A stretch of 10,046 nucleotides of DNA from Thermoplasmata archaeon (GTDB lineage: Archaea; Thermoplasmatota; SW-10-69-26): contig PWVY01000250.1 of NCBI GenBank assembly GCA_003561665.1, forward strand, positions 1 to 10,046, given 5' to 3'. Below, piece by piece: positions 1 to 6,687 of the stretch (the first letter of the stretch is position 1; each line of letters starts with the position of its first letter). The notes below the pieces were generated by a model, which was given only the letters and a program-made list of their open reading frames with translations, was not told the origin of the DNA and ran no database searches. The position numbers and the translations under genes are program-made.

Positions 1-1151
1 ACACGGGAACAATGACGGTTCGCCTCGCCTGCCAGGGCCTTCGCGTTCAACCCTCGCTCCCCGCTTCCTGGCGGCTTCGTAACGAACACCTCTTTGGATT
101 CCGGTGCAAGGATCTCCATCATCGTGCTGTAATCCTTGTCCCGCAGGGACCCGAACATGATGTAGTACTCCTCGAACTCCATCTCCTTGAGGAACCCGCG
201 AAGCGTTCGCACAGCATCCGGGTTATGCGCACCGTCCACGATGGCGGCCGGTCGCTTGTTCAAGACCTCCATGCGACCCGGGAGGAACGTCTCCTCGATG
301 CCCCGGTTGATGGCGTCATCGGGCGCCTCAAGGCCTTGCTCGCGGAGGATGTCGAACGTGTGGATCGCGATGGATGCGTTCGATGCCATGTGCTCGCCAG
401 GCATCGTGCTCGTGATCTCCCCGTACTCGCCATCGGGGAGCGTGAACGTCACGCCGTCGAGAGAGTTCTCCTGGATCTCCGGCCGACCCAAGGAGCGGAG
501 AACCTTGAGGGGAGCGCGCCGTTTGGCCGCTTCCGACCAAACTGCTTTCAACGCGAGACCCTCGGCCCCCGTAACCACGGGGACCCCTTGACGCATGACG
601 CCGGCTTTCTCACGAGCAATCTGCTCATCCGTGTTCCCCAGGTGTTGAGCGTGCTCGATGCCGACGTTCGTGATCACGGTCACTGCAGGATCCTGGAGCA
701 CGTTCGTGGCGTCCTTGGCCCCTCCAAGTCCCACTTCGATGACCGCGTAGTCCACATCGGTCTCGGCGAAGTGAACGAACGCCATCGCCGTGAGGGCCTC
801 AAAATGCGTAGGTTCAAGCTCTTCTGCTTCAGCCACGTCCAACACGTGATCCGTCAAAGCGCTGAACCGATCCGAGTCGATCGCTTCCCGATCAATCTGG
901 ATCCGCTCGCTCACATCATGCACGTGAGGGCTTGCGTACGTTCCGACCGTTTGCCCCGCCTCGACGAGGATGGAGGACAGGTAAGCGGATACGCTACCCT
1001 TCCCGTTCGTGCCTGCCACGTGGATCGCCTCTAGGGAACGCTGAGGGTTCCCCAAGGCAGTGAGCAGCTCCTGGATAACGTCGAGTTCCAGGTTCATCTC
1101 TCGTCCTTTGAGAGCGTCTAAACGGTCCGTCCGGGTTTCTTGTTCGGCCAT
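1..1151 (-). CDS. folC: Folylpolyglutamate synthase / dihydrofolate synthase (FolC), 3' end cut by window edge
   Basis: This is a Mur-ligase-family enzyme that joins glutamate to folates (and in many organisms makes dihydrofolate from dihydropteroate) using ATP, in the cytoplasm. The frame is open from the ATG at 1151 to base 1, giving 383 residues; family members are usually 400-430, so little is missing. Visible motifs: P-loop GTNGKGS at residues 47-53, SPHVHDVSERI at 74-84, EVGLGG at 139-144 followed by DATN, ITNVGIEH at 160-167, REKAG at 180-184, PGRMEVL at 291-297, DGAHNPDAVRTL at 306-317 and FGSLRDKDY at 333-341. The consensus GGRLDATN reads GGAKDATN here. The start is chosen because ATG shares its A with the TGA of purN (TGATG), implying translational coupling; a second ATG at codon 19 lies closer to the conserved region. 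The pairing with purN, which uses formyl-folate, supports the assignment. A fused C-terminal domain beyond the edge cannot be excluded. Confidence 0.93.
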   Translation of the reverse strand, partial: MAEQETRTDRLDALKGREMNLELDVIQELLTALGNPQRSLEAIHVAGTNGKGSVSAYLSSILVEAGQTVGTYASPHVHDVSERIQIDREAIDSDRFSALTDHVLDVAEAEELEPTHFEALTAMAFVHFAETDVDYAVIEVGLGGAKDATNVLQDPAVTVITNVGIEHAQHLGNTDEQIAREKAGVMRQGVPVVTGAEGLALKAVWSEAAKRRAPLKVLRSLGRPEIQENSLDGVTFTLPDGEYGEITSTMPGEHMASNASIAIHTFDILREQGLEAPDDAINRGIEETFLPGRMEVLNKRPAAIVDGAHNPDAVRTLRGFLKEMEFEEYYIMFGSLRDKDYSTMMEILAPESKEVFVTKPPGSGERGLNAKALAGEANRHCSR

Positions 1152-1804
1152 CACGATGTCACCTCAGGCACAATGAGGTCTCCCTCGGGCAGCTCCACGT
1201 TCCCCTTGATCCGTACCTGCTTGTCCTCGATGCTCACGCGTCCTTCAGCGAACAGGCGAACGCTCGCAGGAAGGATCCTGTGCTCGGTGGCAAGGATGCG
1301 CGCCTCAAGGGCTTCTACGTCGTCATCAGGGTGAACAGGCACGGCGCTTTGCAGCAGGATGGGTCCATCGTCGAGCTCCTCCGTGACGATGTGGGTGGTG
1401 GCGCCCGCGATGCGGACGCCAGCCTCAAGGGCCTGCTGTTGCGCGTTCAAGCCTTTGAACGCGGGTAAGAGGGAAGGATGAACGTTGATGACGCGGTTGG
1501 GGAACGCGCCAAGGAACCGGTTCGACAAAACGCGCAGAAACCCCGCGAGCACGACGAGGTCCACCCCCGCTTCCTCAAGGAGGGCGACGAGTTCTGCATC
1601 GTACGCGTCACGGTCTCTATCCTTGGGGTCCACGAACCGCGCCGGCACGCCGAACGCTTGAGCTCGGTCGAGCGCTTGGGCGTCCTTGGTATCGGTGAGA
1701 ACCGTTTCGATGCTTGCGGGACCCAGGTGCCCCTGATCCTGGGCTTCCAGGAGTGCCTGGAGGTTCGTTCCGCGGCCGGAGGCAAGGACACCGATAGCAA
1801 GCAT
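1151..1804 (-). CDS. purN: Phosphoribosylglycinamide formyltransferase (GART), folate-dependent
   Basis: PurN transfers the formyl group of 10-formyl-tetrahydrofolate to GAR, the third step of purine synthesis, in the cytoplasm. The 217-residue product matches the family length (about 210). It opens with a nucleotide-binding turn, VLASGRGTNLQ at residues 6-16, and carries VINVHPSLLPAFKG at 105-118 and TEELDDGPILLQ at 141-152. N107, H109 and D145 correspond to the catalytic Asn-His-Asp triad of the Escherichia coli enzyme. I chose the ATG at 1804 because it begins directly at the conserved first strand; the frame extends upstream to 1909, but those residues do not fit the family and overlap the promoter. 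The stop codon shares one base with the folC start, so the two genes form an operon. No good Shine-Dalgarno sequence precedes the ATG; a GGGGAG lies about 20 bases upstream, which is too far. A TATA-like element lies about 45 bases upstream. Confidence 0.95.
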   Translation of the reverse strand: MLAIGVLASGRGTNLQALLEAQDQGHLGPASIETVLTDTKDAQALDRAQAFGVPARFVDPKDRDRDAYDAELVALLEEAGVDLVVLAGFLRVLSNRFLGAFPNRVINVHPSLLPAFKGLNAQQQALEAGVRIAGATTHIVTEELDDGPILLQSAVPVHPDDDVEALEARILATEHRILPASVRLFAEGRVSIEDKQVRIKGNVELPEGDLIVPEVTS

Positions 1805-1846
1805 CGAGAGGGACCTAGGGTACAACTCCCCTTTACGAGCATGCAC

Positions 1847-1860
1847 GAATATACGTTTTC
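1847..1860 (-). promoter_or_regulatory. Probable purN-folC promoter (TATA-like)
   Basis: On the minus strand these bases read GAAAACGTATATTC: an A-rich stretch that could act as BRE followed by GTATAT. In archaea transcription starts about 25 bases past the TATA centre, here near 1825, leaving a leader of about 20 bases before the purN ATG at 1804. The surrounding DNA is otherwise GC-rich. The call rests on pattern and spacing only. Confidence 0.5.
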
Positions 1861-1884
1861 CTACTCTGAGGAGGTAAAACCCGT

Positions 1885-1891
1885 CATAAAG
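1885..1891 (+). promoter_or_regulatory. Possible promoter of the hef-like gene (TATA-like)
   Basis: CATAAAG is one of the AT-rich spots in the divergent purN/hef region. A start about 25 bases downstream, near 1914, would give a leader of about 38 bases before the GTG at 1953. That leader contains GATGAGG ending 4 bases before the GTG, a plausible though close Shine-Dalgarno sequence. It lies about 25-45 bases from the opposite-facing purN element, so the two promoters may compete. Confidence 0.4.
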
Positions 1892-1952
1892 CATGGCACA
1901 ACGTCCCATGGACAGGGGGAACCATCATGCCCCCCCGCCTGGATGAGGCCGT

Positions 1953-3542
1953 GTGGGCATCGACCAGGTCGACCTCAACACGTTCCTCGAAGAAGGCCTC
2001 CCCGAACCCCCCGACCCATCCCCGCCAACGACAGGGACCGTCGATCACCCCATGATCGAACCCGACACCCTCGAAGACCGCCCCTACCAACGCGAGCTCA
2101 CAGAAGCCAGCCTCGGGCATCGCACCCTCATCGTCTTACCCACCGGACTCGGGAAAACCATCATCGCGGTTCGCGCCGCCGCCGAACTCCTCCAACAACG
2201 AGCCGGCAAGATCGTCATGCTTGCCCCCACGAAACCCCTTGTACAACAACACGAAACCACATTCCAAGAGTTCCTCCGCGCCCGCGACATCGCCTCCATC
2301 ACCGGATCCATCCCACCCCAGAAGCGCGCCCAAGTGTTCGAAGACAACCGGGTCCTCTTCTCCACACCCCAAGGATTCCGCAACGACCTCGACAACGGAC
2401 GCTTCACCCTCGAAGACGTAGCGCTCCTCGTCATCGACGAAGCCCACCGCGCCGTCGGTGGTTACGCCTACGTTCCCATCGGGCACCGATACGCCCATGA
2501 CCGCCCCGACGGGACCCTCATCGCTCTCACCGCCAGCCCCGGTGGCGACCGACAACGCATCCGAGAAGTCACCGAGAACTTGCACATCGAACGAATCGAA
2601 GGACGAGACGCCCAAAGCCCCGACATCGCCCCCTACGTCAAAGACACTCAAGTCCGCTGGGTCCGCGTACCCCTCAACGCCCCCCTCGAACGCATCCGAA
2701 ACCAGATCAACGAGATCGTCACCGAACGAGCCGAACCCCTCAAACGAGCCCGCTACCTCCCCCCCAAACCGTATGTCTCACGCAAAGACACCATCCAAGC
2801 AGGCAACAAGATCAGAGGCGAACTCGACACAGCCCGAAACAAAGGACCCCTCTTCGGCATGCTCCACAACCAGGGCGTCCTCATGCAAGCCCTCCACGCC
2901 CTCGAACTCATCGAAACCCAAGGCATCGAACCCTTCAAAGACTATCTCAAACGCCAAAGCAAAGACGCCAGCAGCAAATCAGCACGCGCCTTCCTCGGCG
3001 ATCCCCGCATCGCGGACATCTTCAACCGAATCCAAGACCACCAGGGCCCAAGCCACCCTAAAATGAGAGCCCTCACTCGGGTCCTCCAACAAGAAACACG
3101 CGAGAACCCCGACGGCCTCATCATCGTGTTCGCGCAATACCGCGACACCATCGCCAGCATCCTCCGCGCACTCCAGAACGAAGGGATCCAAGCCGAGAAG
3201 TTCGTTGGCCAAGCCGACCGAGACGGCGATGCCGGGATGAGTCAAACGGAACAGAAAGCCGTGCTCGACAACATGCGAGAGGGCGCCTTTCGCGTTCTCG
3301 TAGCCTCCAGCGTAGCCGAAGAAGGCCTTGACATCCCCAGCGTCGACCTCGTCGTCTTCTACGAGCCCGTCCCCAGCGAGATCCGCCTCATCCAGCGCCG
3401 AGGACGCACCGGACGACAACGCCTTGGACGCATGATCGTCCTCATCGCCGAAGACACACGAGACGAAGCGTTCATGCACGCCGCCCGCAACCGAGAGAAC
3501 AAGATGCGCCGCCTCGTCCGTGAACTTGAACAGGACATCTAA
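1953..3542 (+). CDS. Hef/FANCM-family superfamily 2 DNA helicase without nuclease domain
   Basis: This protein resembles the helicase half of archaeal Hef (relatives Mph1 and FANCM), an ATP-driven enzyme that remodels stalled replication forks and branched DNA. In 529 residues one sees the family entry motif VDHPMIEPDTLEDRPYQ (30-46), Walker A PTGLGKT (63-69), DEAH (162-165), motif III TASPG (193-197), a helical insert typical of the family (about 245-365), the second RecA domain with FAQYRDT (393-399), SSVAEEGLDIP (452-462), and motif VI QRRGRTGR (481-488). It stops about 40 residues after motif VI. Canonical Hef continues into an XPF-type ERKxxxD nuclease and HhH domains, so this is a helicase-only form; the 3' flank carries tRNA-His, not a nuclease. 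GTG at 1953 is the first start after the in-frame TGA at 1944 and keeps the whole family N-terminus; the ATG at 2052 would cut into it. The coding strand is strikingly C-rich. Confidence 0.92.
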   Translation: MGIDQVDLNTFLEEGLPEPPDPSPPTTGTVDHPMIEPDTLEDRPYQRELTEASLGHRTLIVLPTGLGKTIIAVRAAAELLQQRAGKIVMLAPTKPLVQQHETTFQEFLRARDIASITGSIPPQKRAQVFEDNRVLFSTPQGFRNDLDNGRFTLEDVALLVIDEAHRAVGGYAYVPIGHRYAHDRPDGTLIALTASPGGDRQRIREVTENLHIERIEGRDAQSPDIAPYVKDTQVRWVRVPLNAPLERIRNQINEIVTERAEPLKRARYLPPKPYVSRKDTIQAGNKIRGELDTARNKGPLFGMLHNQGVLMQALHALELIETQGIEPFKDYLKRQSKDASSKSARAFLGDPRIADIFNRIQDHQGPSHPKMRALTRVLQQETRENPDGLIIVFAQYRDTIASILRALQNEGIQAEKFVGQADRDGDAGMSQTEQKAVLDNMREGAFRVLVASSVAEEGLDIPSVDLVVFYEPVPSEIRLIQRRGRTGRQRLGRMIVLIAEDTRDEAFMHAARNRENKMRRLVRELEQDI

Positions 3543-3562
3543 CCCTCCCGCCTCCAATACGC

Positions 3563-3568
3563 TTTTAA
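3563..3568 (+). promoter_or_regulatory. Probable tRNA-His promoter (TATA box TTTTAA)
   Basis: TTTTAA stands out in the GC-rich spacer after the helicase gene. Its centre is about 51 bases before the mature tRNA 5' end, so transcription would start near 3590 and leave a leader of about 25 bases for RNase P to remove. The same T-run could also help end transcription of the helicase gene. Confidence 0.55.
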
Positions 3569-3616
3569 GCCAGATACGGGTACATGGCGCCGCCGCGCAA
3601 CGCGGCACACCTGTTG

Positions 3617-3688
3617 GCCCGCGTAGGGTAGAGGTCATCCTCACGGCCTGTGGAGCCGTGGAGGCGGGTTCGATTCTCGCCGCGGGCC
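3617..3688 (+). tRNA. tRNA-His, anticodon GTG
   Basis: The 72-base gene folds into a full cloverleaf. Acceptor GCCCGCG (3617-3623) pairs with CGCGGGC (3681-3687). T8 and A9 are at 3624-3625, and the D arm has A14 and the G18-G19 pair. The anticodon stem ACGGC/GCCGT encloses the loop CTGTGGA with anticodon GTG at 3650-3652, and the T arm GCGGG/CTCGC holds the loop TTCGATT (3669-3675). Identity is confirmed by the histidine hallmarks: discriminator C73 (3688) and a genomic G at 3616 able to act as G-1 opposite it. There is no intron and CCA is not encoded. It lies 74 bases after the helicase stop and has its own likely promoter. Confidence 0.95.
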
Positions 3689-3722
3689 CTCTAACTCCCC
3701 GCCAGTCGACGCCATCTCCCCA

Positions 3723-3935
3723 TCACGTCTTCGCGAACACCAAGCTTTCGCCCCCCTCATCTGCGATCGCGACCGGCACGTACTCCGAGGGATCCCAGCT
3801 GTACCCCCCGCCCTGATCCTTATCCACATGATGCAACACCCTCCGATGAAGCCATGCATCCCGAGCATACCCTCCATCGGAACCAGCGCAACCGCTCGTC
3901 GTTAGACCCGCCGGAGGTGAATCAGCACACATCAT
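3723..3935 (-). CDS. Doubtful small ORF, 70 codons, unknown function
   Basis: I do not recognise this product. The frame runs from ATG at 3935 to TGA at 3723. The last 45 residues have a balanced, protein-like composition (for example VLHHVDKDQ, WDPSEYVPVAIADE and a FAKT end) and G- or C-ending codons, whereas the first 20 are rich in Gly, Ser and Cys and look less convincing. The start is preceded at short range by GGGGTGG, which could act as a weak Shine-Dalgarno sequence. It lies antisense to the sequence between tRNA-His and gyrB. In GC-rich DNA a frame of this size occurs by chance, so it may be non-coding or the remnant of a longer gene. Confidence 0.28.
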   Translation of the reverse strand: MMCADSPPAGLTTSGCAGSDGGYARDAWLHRRVLHHVDKDQGGGYSWDPSEYVPVAIADEGGESLVFAKT

Positions 3936-4123
3936 GCATCACGCCACCCCTCTGGTGCTCCCCCAACCCACTTCAACGCTATCCCGATATTCTCGAAGCA
4001 TCCCCACATGTCCGGCCCACCTCGCACACCCCCACCCACACAGCAACCGGACAAACCTCAACCCTCGCTCGAACCCCGCCTCAAGCGATGGGTTCTTCAG
4101 GACGGTTCCAATAGCCCCAGCCA

Positions 4124-4153
4124 CCTACGCGCCCGCGCGGCGCGCCTACGCGC
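4124..4153. repeat. Direct repeat CCTACGCGC with nested palindromes upstream of gyrB
   Basis: CCTACGCGC occurs at 4124-4132 and again at 4145-4153, with starts 21 bases apart, close to two helical turns. Between them lie the overlapping palindromes CCGCGCGG (4133-4140) and GGCGCGCC (4139-4146). GCGCG (4140-4144) can also pair with CGCGC (4149-4153) around a CCTA loop, 14 bases before the gyrB ATG. It could be a protein-binding site in DNA or a hairpin in the gyrB leader. The repeats are directly visible; the role is inference. Confidence 0.55.
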
Positions 4154-4167
4154 GTGAAGTGTTCCCA

Positions 4168-6090
4168 ATGCCCGACGACGACCCTCCCATGCCCGACCCC
4201 GGCGAAAACGAATACGGAGCCGCCAGCATCCAAGTGCTCGAAGGCCTCCAAGCCGTACGGAAACGCCCCGGGATGTACATCGGGTCCACCGGATCCCGAG
4301 GCCTCCACCACCTCGTCTACGAGATCGTGGACAACAGCATCGACGAAGCCCTCGCCGGGTACTGCGACGAGATCCAAGTCACCATCCACAAGGACAACAG
4401 CGTCACCGTCCAAGACGATGGTCGAGGCATCCCCGTCGATGAACACCCCAAATACGAACGCTCCGCGCTCGAGATCGTCATGACGGTCCTCCACGCCGGA
4501 GGAAAGTTCGACGAAAAAGTCTACCAAGTCAGCGGAGGCCTCCACGGCGTCGGCGTCAGCGTCGTATGCGCCCTCACCGAGCGACTTGAAGCCACCGTCT
4601 CCCGCGAGGGCAATATCTACGCACAAAGCTACGAACGTGGCGTCCCCGAAGGACCCATCGAAGAGATCGGGACCACAGACGAAACAGGAACTAAGATCAG
4701 CTTCCGCCCCGACCCTGAGATCTTCGAAGACATCGACTTCGACTTCCTCACCCTCTCCACCCGGATGCGCGAGCTCGCATACCTCAACCGCGGGCTCAAG
4801 ATCACCCTCACCGACGAACGCAACGACAAACAAGAGACCTACCACGCAGAGGGCGGCGTCGTCGAGTTCGTCGGATGGCTCAACCGCAACAACGACCCCA
4901 TCACGGAAGAGACCGTCGCGTTCATCGACCGCCAAGAAGGCGTGGAAGTCGACCTCGCCCTCCAATGGACCGACGGGTACAACCAGAACGTCCACAGCTT
5001 CGTGAACAACATCAACACACACGAAGGAGGCACCCACCTCACCGGGTTCAAAACCGCGCTCACGCGCGTGATGAACCGATACGCCGAAGAAAACGGGCAC
5101 CTCGACGGCGAGATGACGCTCAAAGGCGACGACTGCCGCGAAGGCCTCACCGGGATCCTCAGCGTCAAAGTCCCCGACCCCCAATTCGAAGGCCAAACCA
5201 AGACCCGCCTTGGGAACAGCGAGGTCAAAGGCATCGTGCAAAGCCTGACCAACCAATACCTCTCCGAATGGTTCCTTGAGCATCCGAAAAGCGCCGACGC
5301 GATCGTCCAACGAGCCGTCCAAGCTGCTCAAGCACGCATCGCAGCCAAAGAAGCCCGCGAACTCACCCGCAGGAAAGGCCTGCTTGAAAGCACCAACCTC
5401 CCCGGCAAACTCGCCGACTGCAGCACGCGCGATCCAGCCAAAAGCGAACTGTTCATCGTGGAGGGCGACAGCGCAGGGGGAAGCGCAAAGCAAGGCCGCG
5501 AACGAGACTACCAAGCCATCCTCCCGCTACGAGGGAAGATTCTCAACGTCCAGAAAAGCCGCCTCGACCGAGCGCTCAAGAACAACGAGATCCAAGCCCT
5601 CATCACGGCCATCGGGACAAGCATCGGCGACGAATTCGACCTCGAAAACCTCCGCTACGACAAGATCATCCTCATGACGGATGCAGATGTCGACGGGAGC
5701 CACATCAGGACCCTCCTGCTCACGTTCTTCTGGAACCACATGAGGCCCCTCATCGAGAACGGGCATGTCTACATCGCCATGCCTCCCCTCTACAGGGTCC
5801 AGAAAGGCACGAAAAGCGAGTACGTGTACTCTGAGGATCAAAAGGACCGCCTCGTCGAAGAATGGGGCGGCAACACGACGGTTCAACGCTTCAAAGGCCT
5901 CGGCGAGATGAACCCTGAGCAACTCTGGGAAACCTGCATGGACCCCGAAACGCGCTCCTTTGGCCTCGTCCGCACCGAAGAGACCGTGCAAGCCGACGAA
6001 CTCTTCAACATCCTCATGGGCGACAAAGTCACCCCACGCAGGGAGTTCATCATGGACCACGCCGACGAAGTCGAAGTCCTCGATGTGTGA
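4168..6090 (+). CDS. gyrB: DNA gyrase subunit B
   Basis: GyrB is the ATPase subunit of DNA gyrase, which with GyrA introduces negative supercoils. The 640-residue product has the length of a GyrB without the long enterobacterial insert. In order: IQVLEGLQAVRKRPGMYIG (21-39), the GHKL site YEIVDNSIDEALAG (51-64), DDGRGIP (83-89), GGLHGVGVSVV (123-133), the transducer QTK loop QTKTRLGN (343-350), the TOPRIM motif EGDSAGGSAKQGR (432-444) with E432, DADVDGSHIRT (505-515) with D505 and D507, and the C-terminal RFKGLGEMNPEQLW (574-587). ATG at 4168 places the conserved YGAASIQ about 15 residues in, as usual; ATG at 4189 is the alternative. The ATG at 3934 would add 78 unrelated residues. No clear Shine-Dalgarno sequence is seen. 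gyrA, often next to gyrB in archaea, is absent downstream; the neighbour is the convergent nadM with no spacer. Archaeal gyrases are known to derive from bacteria. The coding strand is C-rich, like the helicase gene. Confidence 0.97.
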   Translation: MPDDDPPMPDPGENEYGAASIQVLEGLQAVRKRPGMYIGSTGSRGLHHLVYEIVDNSIDEALAGYCDEIQVTIHKDNSVTVQDDGRGIPVDEHPKYERSALEIVMTVLHAGGKFDEKVYQVSGGLHGVGVSVVCALTERLEATVSREGNIYAQSYERGVPEGPIEEIGTTDETGTKISFRPDPEIFEDIDFDFLTLSTRMRELAYLNRGLKITLTDERNDKQETYHAEGGVVEFVGWLNRNNDPITEETVAFIDRQEGVEVDLALQWTDGYNQNVHSFVNNINTHEGGTHLTGFKTALTRVMNRYAEENGHLDGEMTLKGDDCREGLTGILSVKVPDPQFEGQTKTRLGNSEVKGIVQSLTNQYLSEWFLEHPKSADAIVQRAVQAAQARIAAKEARELTRRKGLLESTNLPGKLADCSTRDPAKSELFIVEGDSAGGSAKQGRERDYQAILPLRGKILNVQKSRLDRALKNNEIQALITAIGTSIGDEFDLENLRYDKIILMTDADVDGSHIRTLLLTFFWNHMRPLIENGHVYIAMPPLYRVQKGTKSEYVYSEDQKDRLVEEWGGNTTVQRFKGLGEMNPEQLWETCMDPETRSFGLVRTEETVQADELFNILMGDKVTPRREFIMDHADEVEVLDV

Positions 6091-6627
6091 CTAGGCGAAA
6101 TCCGCATCCAGCGCCTGCGACGAATCGCTGCACGTCACATCATGCAAGCGCTGAACCCCATCCACCTCGTCCACAACCCGCGCAACCTCAACCGGGACCA
6201 GCTCCCTCCACCCCTCATCCTCCCGGCGCATCATCTCCCGGATCCGCGTCGCCTCGAACCGATCCCGCTCCACAAGATCGAACGTTCGAATCTCGTACCC
6301 TGCCTCCCGGAACAACCGCTTCGGCAACGGGTTGTTCATGTAACAAACTTCGAACGGTGGAACGAACGTCTCCACATGGCTGACCCACAACGAGTTCCGA
6401 TGGATATCCGGTACCGGGATGATCGACGCGCTCATATCCTTCGCCTTCAACGCCTCCTCGATCATCCAAACCCGCTCCCCCGCCGTGAACGGGTTCTCGA
6501 ACGAGTGAGAATACTGGCTTGACCCAACCACAACCAATAACCGATCCACCTCCTCTCTGATCGTCTCAAGCACGCTCAAATGGCCATTATGGAACGGCTG
6601 GAAACGTCCCAAGAACATCCCGCGCAT
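6091..6627 (-). CDS. nadM: Nicotinamide-nucleotide adenylyltransferase, archaeal type (NadM)
   Basis: NadM joins NMN and ATP to form NAD and pyrophosphate, the last common step of NAD synthesis, in the cytoplasm. The 178-residue product is close to the archaeal family length (about 170). It opens MRGMFLGRFQPFHNGHL (1-17), containing the (H/T)xGH nucleotidyltransferase signature as HNGH (13-16). It continues with VVVGSSQYSHSFENPFTAGER (32-52), where the archaeal enzymes have a near-identical block, and ends its core with FEATRIREMM (124-133), the C-terminal ATP-binding signature. I chose ATG at 6627 because archaeal NadM starts with MRG; ATG at 6633 would add two residues, and the frame's first possible start, a TTG at 6675, is unlikely. 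TTTCTATC about 25-35 bases upstream is a weak TATA candidate for a nearly leaderless transcript; co-transcription from the lipoprotein gene, 60 bases away, is the alternative. The last 20 residues look like a nonconserved tail. Confidence 0.94.
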   Translation of the reverse strand: MRGMFLGRFQPFHNGHLSVLETIREEVDRLLVVVGSSQYSHSFENPFTAGERVWMIEEALKAKDMSASIIPVPDIHRNSLWVSHVETFVPPFEVCYMNNPLPKRLFREAGYEIRTFDLVERDRFEATRIREMMRREDEGWRELVPVEVARVVDEVDGVQRLHDVTCSDSSQALDADFA

Positions 6628-6687
6628 GGGCATCAACGAGCCAACAAGCCCCTGATAGAAACCTGCTTCGGACAACGCACGAGGACC

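Larger units (their letters stand above)
3689..4167. other. 480-bp region without a confident gene, between tRNA-His and gyrB
   Basis: No conserved protein or RNA is recognisable here. All frames are fairly open because stop codons are rare in this GC-rich DNA. The gyrB frame stays open leftwards past 3934, but its residues there are rich in Ser, Pro and His and match no gyrase N-terminus. On the minus strand the best candidate is a 70-codon frame at 3723-3935, preceded in the same frame, after one TGA (3939-3941), by a 61-codon frame at 3939-4124. A GGAGGTG at 3913-3919 on the plus strand has no convincing start at proper spacing. The right end holds a GC-only repeat and hairpin element (4124-4153). 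No clear TATA box for gyrB is seen; CGATATTC near 3985 is the most AT-rich spot. Confidence 0.6.

Noticed and set aside
12..1034. 340-codon open frame on the plus strand
   Set aside because: Antisense to folC, whose minus-strand frame shows all family motifs; the plus-strand product has no recognisable motifs.
1805..1909. Upstream extension of the purN frame
   Set aside because: The 35 extra residues do not fit PurN, which starts at the conserved strand, and would cover the TATA-like element.
1927..2054. 42-codon plus-strand frame from ATG 1927, preceded by GGGGGA
   Set aside because: It overlaps the start of the helicase in another frame, has no homology I recognise and a Ser/Pro/Arg-rich product; an upstream regulatory frame is possible but unsupported.
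1478..2500. 340-codon plus-strand frame crossing purN and the helicase start
   Set aside because: Shadow of two clearly identified genes; it crosses their divergent promoter region and becomes Arg-Pro repetitive.
3939..4124. 61-codon minus-strand frame, in frame with the 70-codon frame after one TGA
   Set aside because: Gly/Trp/Arg-rich with no recognisable features, starts at GTG right after a stop; readthrough or selenocysteine recoding has no supporting structure seen here.
3934..4167. 78-codon N-terminal extension of gyrB
   Set aside because: GyrB proteins start about 15 residues before the YGA-IQVLEGL motif; the extension is Pro/Ser/His-rich and would span the repeat element.
4081..5514. 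477-codon minus-strand frame
   Set aside because: Antisense to gyrB; a by-product of the biased C-ending codons of gyrB.
6628..6675. NadM starting at TTG 6675
   Set aside because: Archaeal NadM begins at MRG; the extra 16 residues are not family-like and a TTG start is unlikely when ATG codons lie at the expected place.
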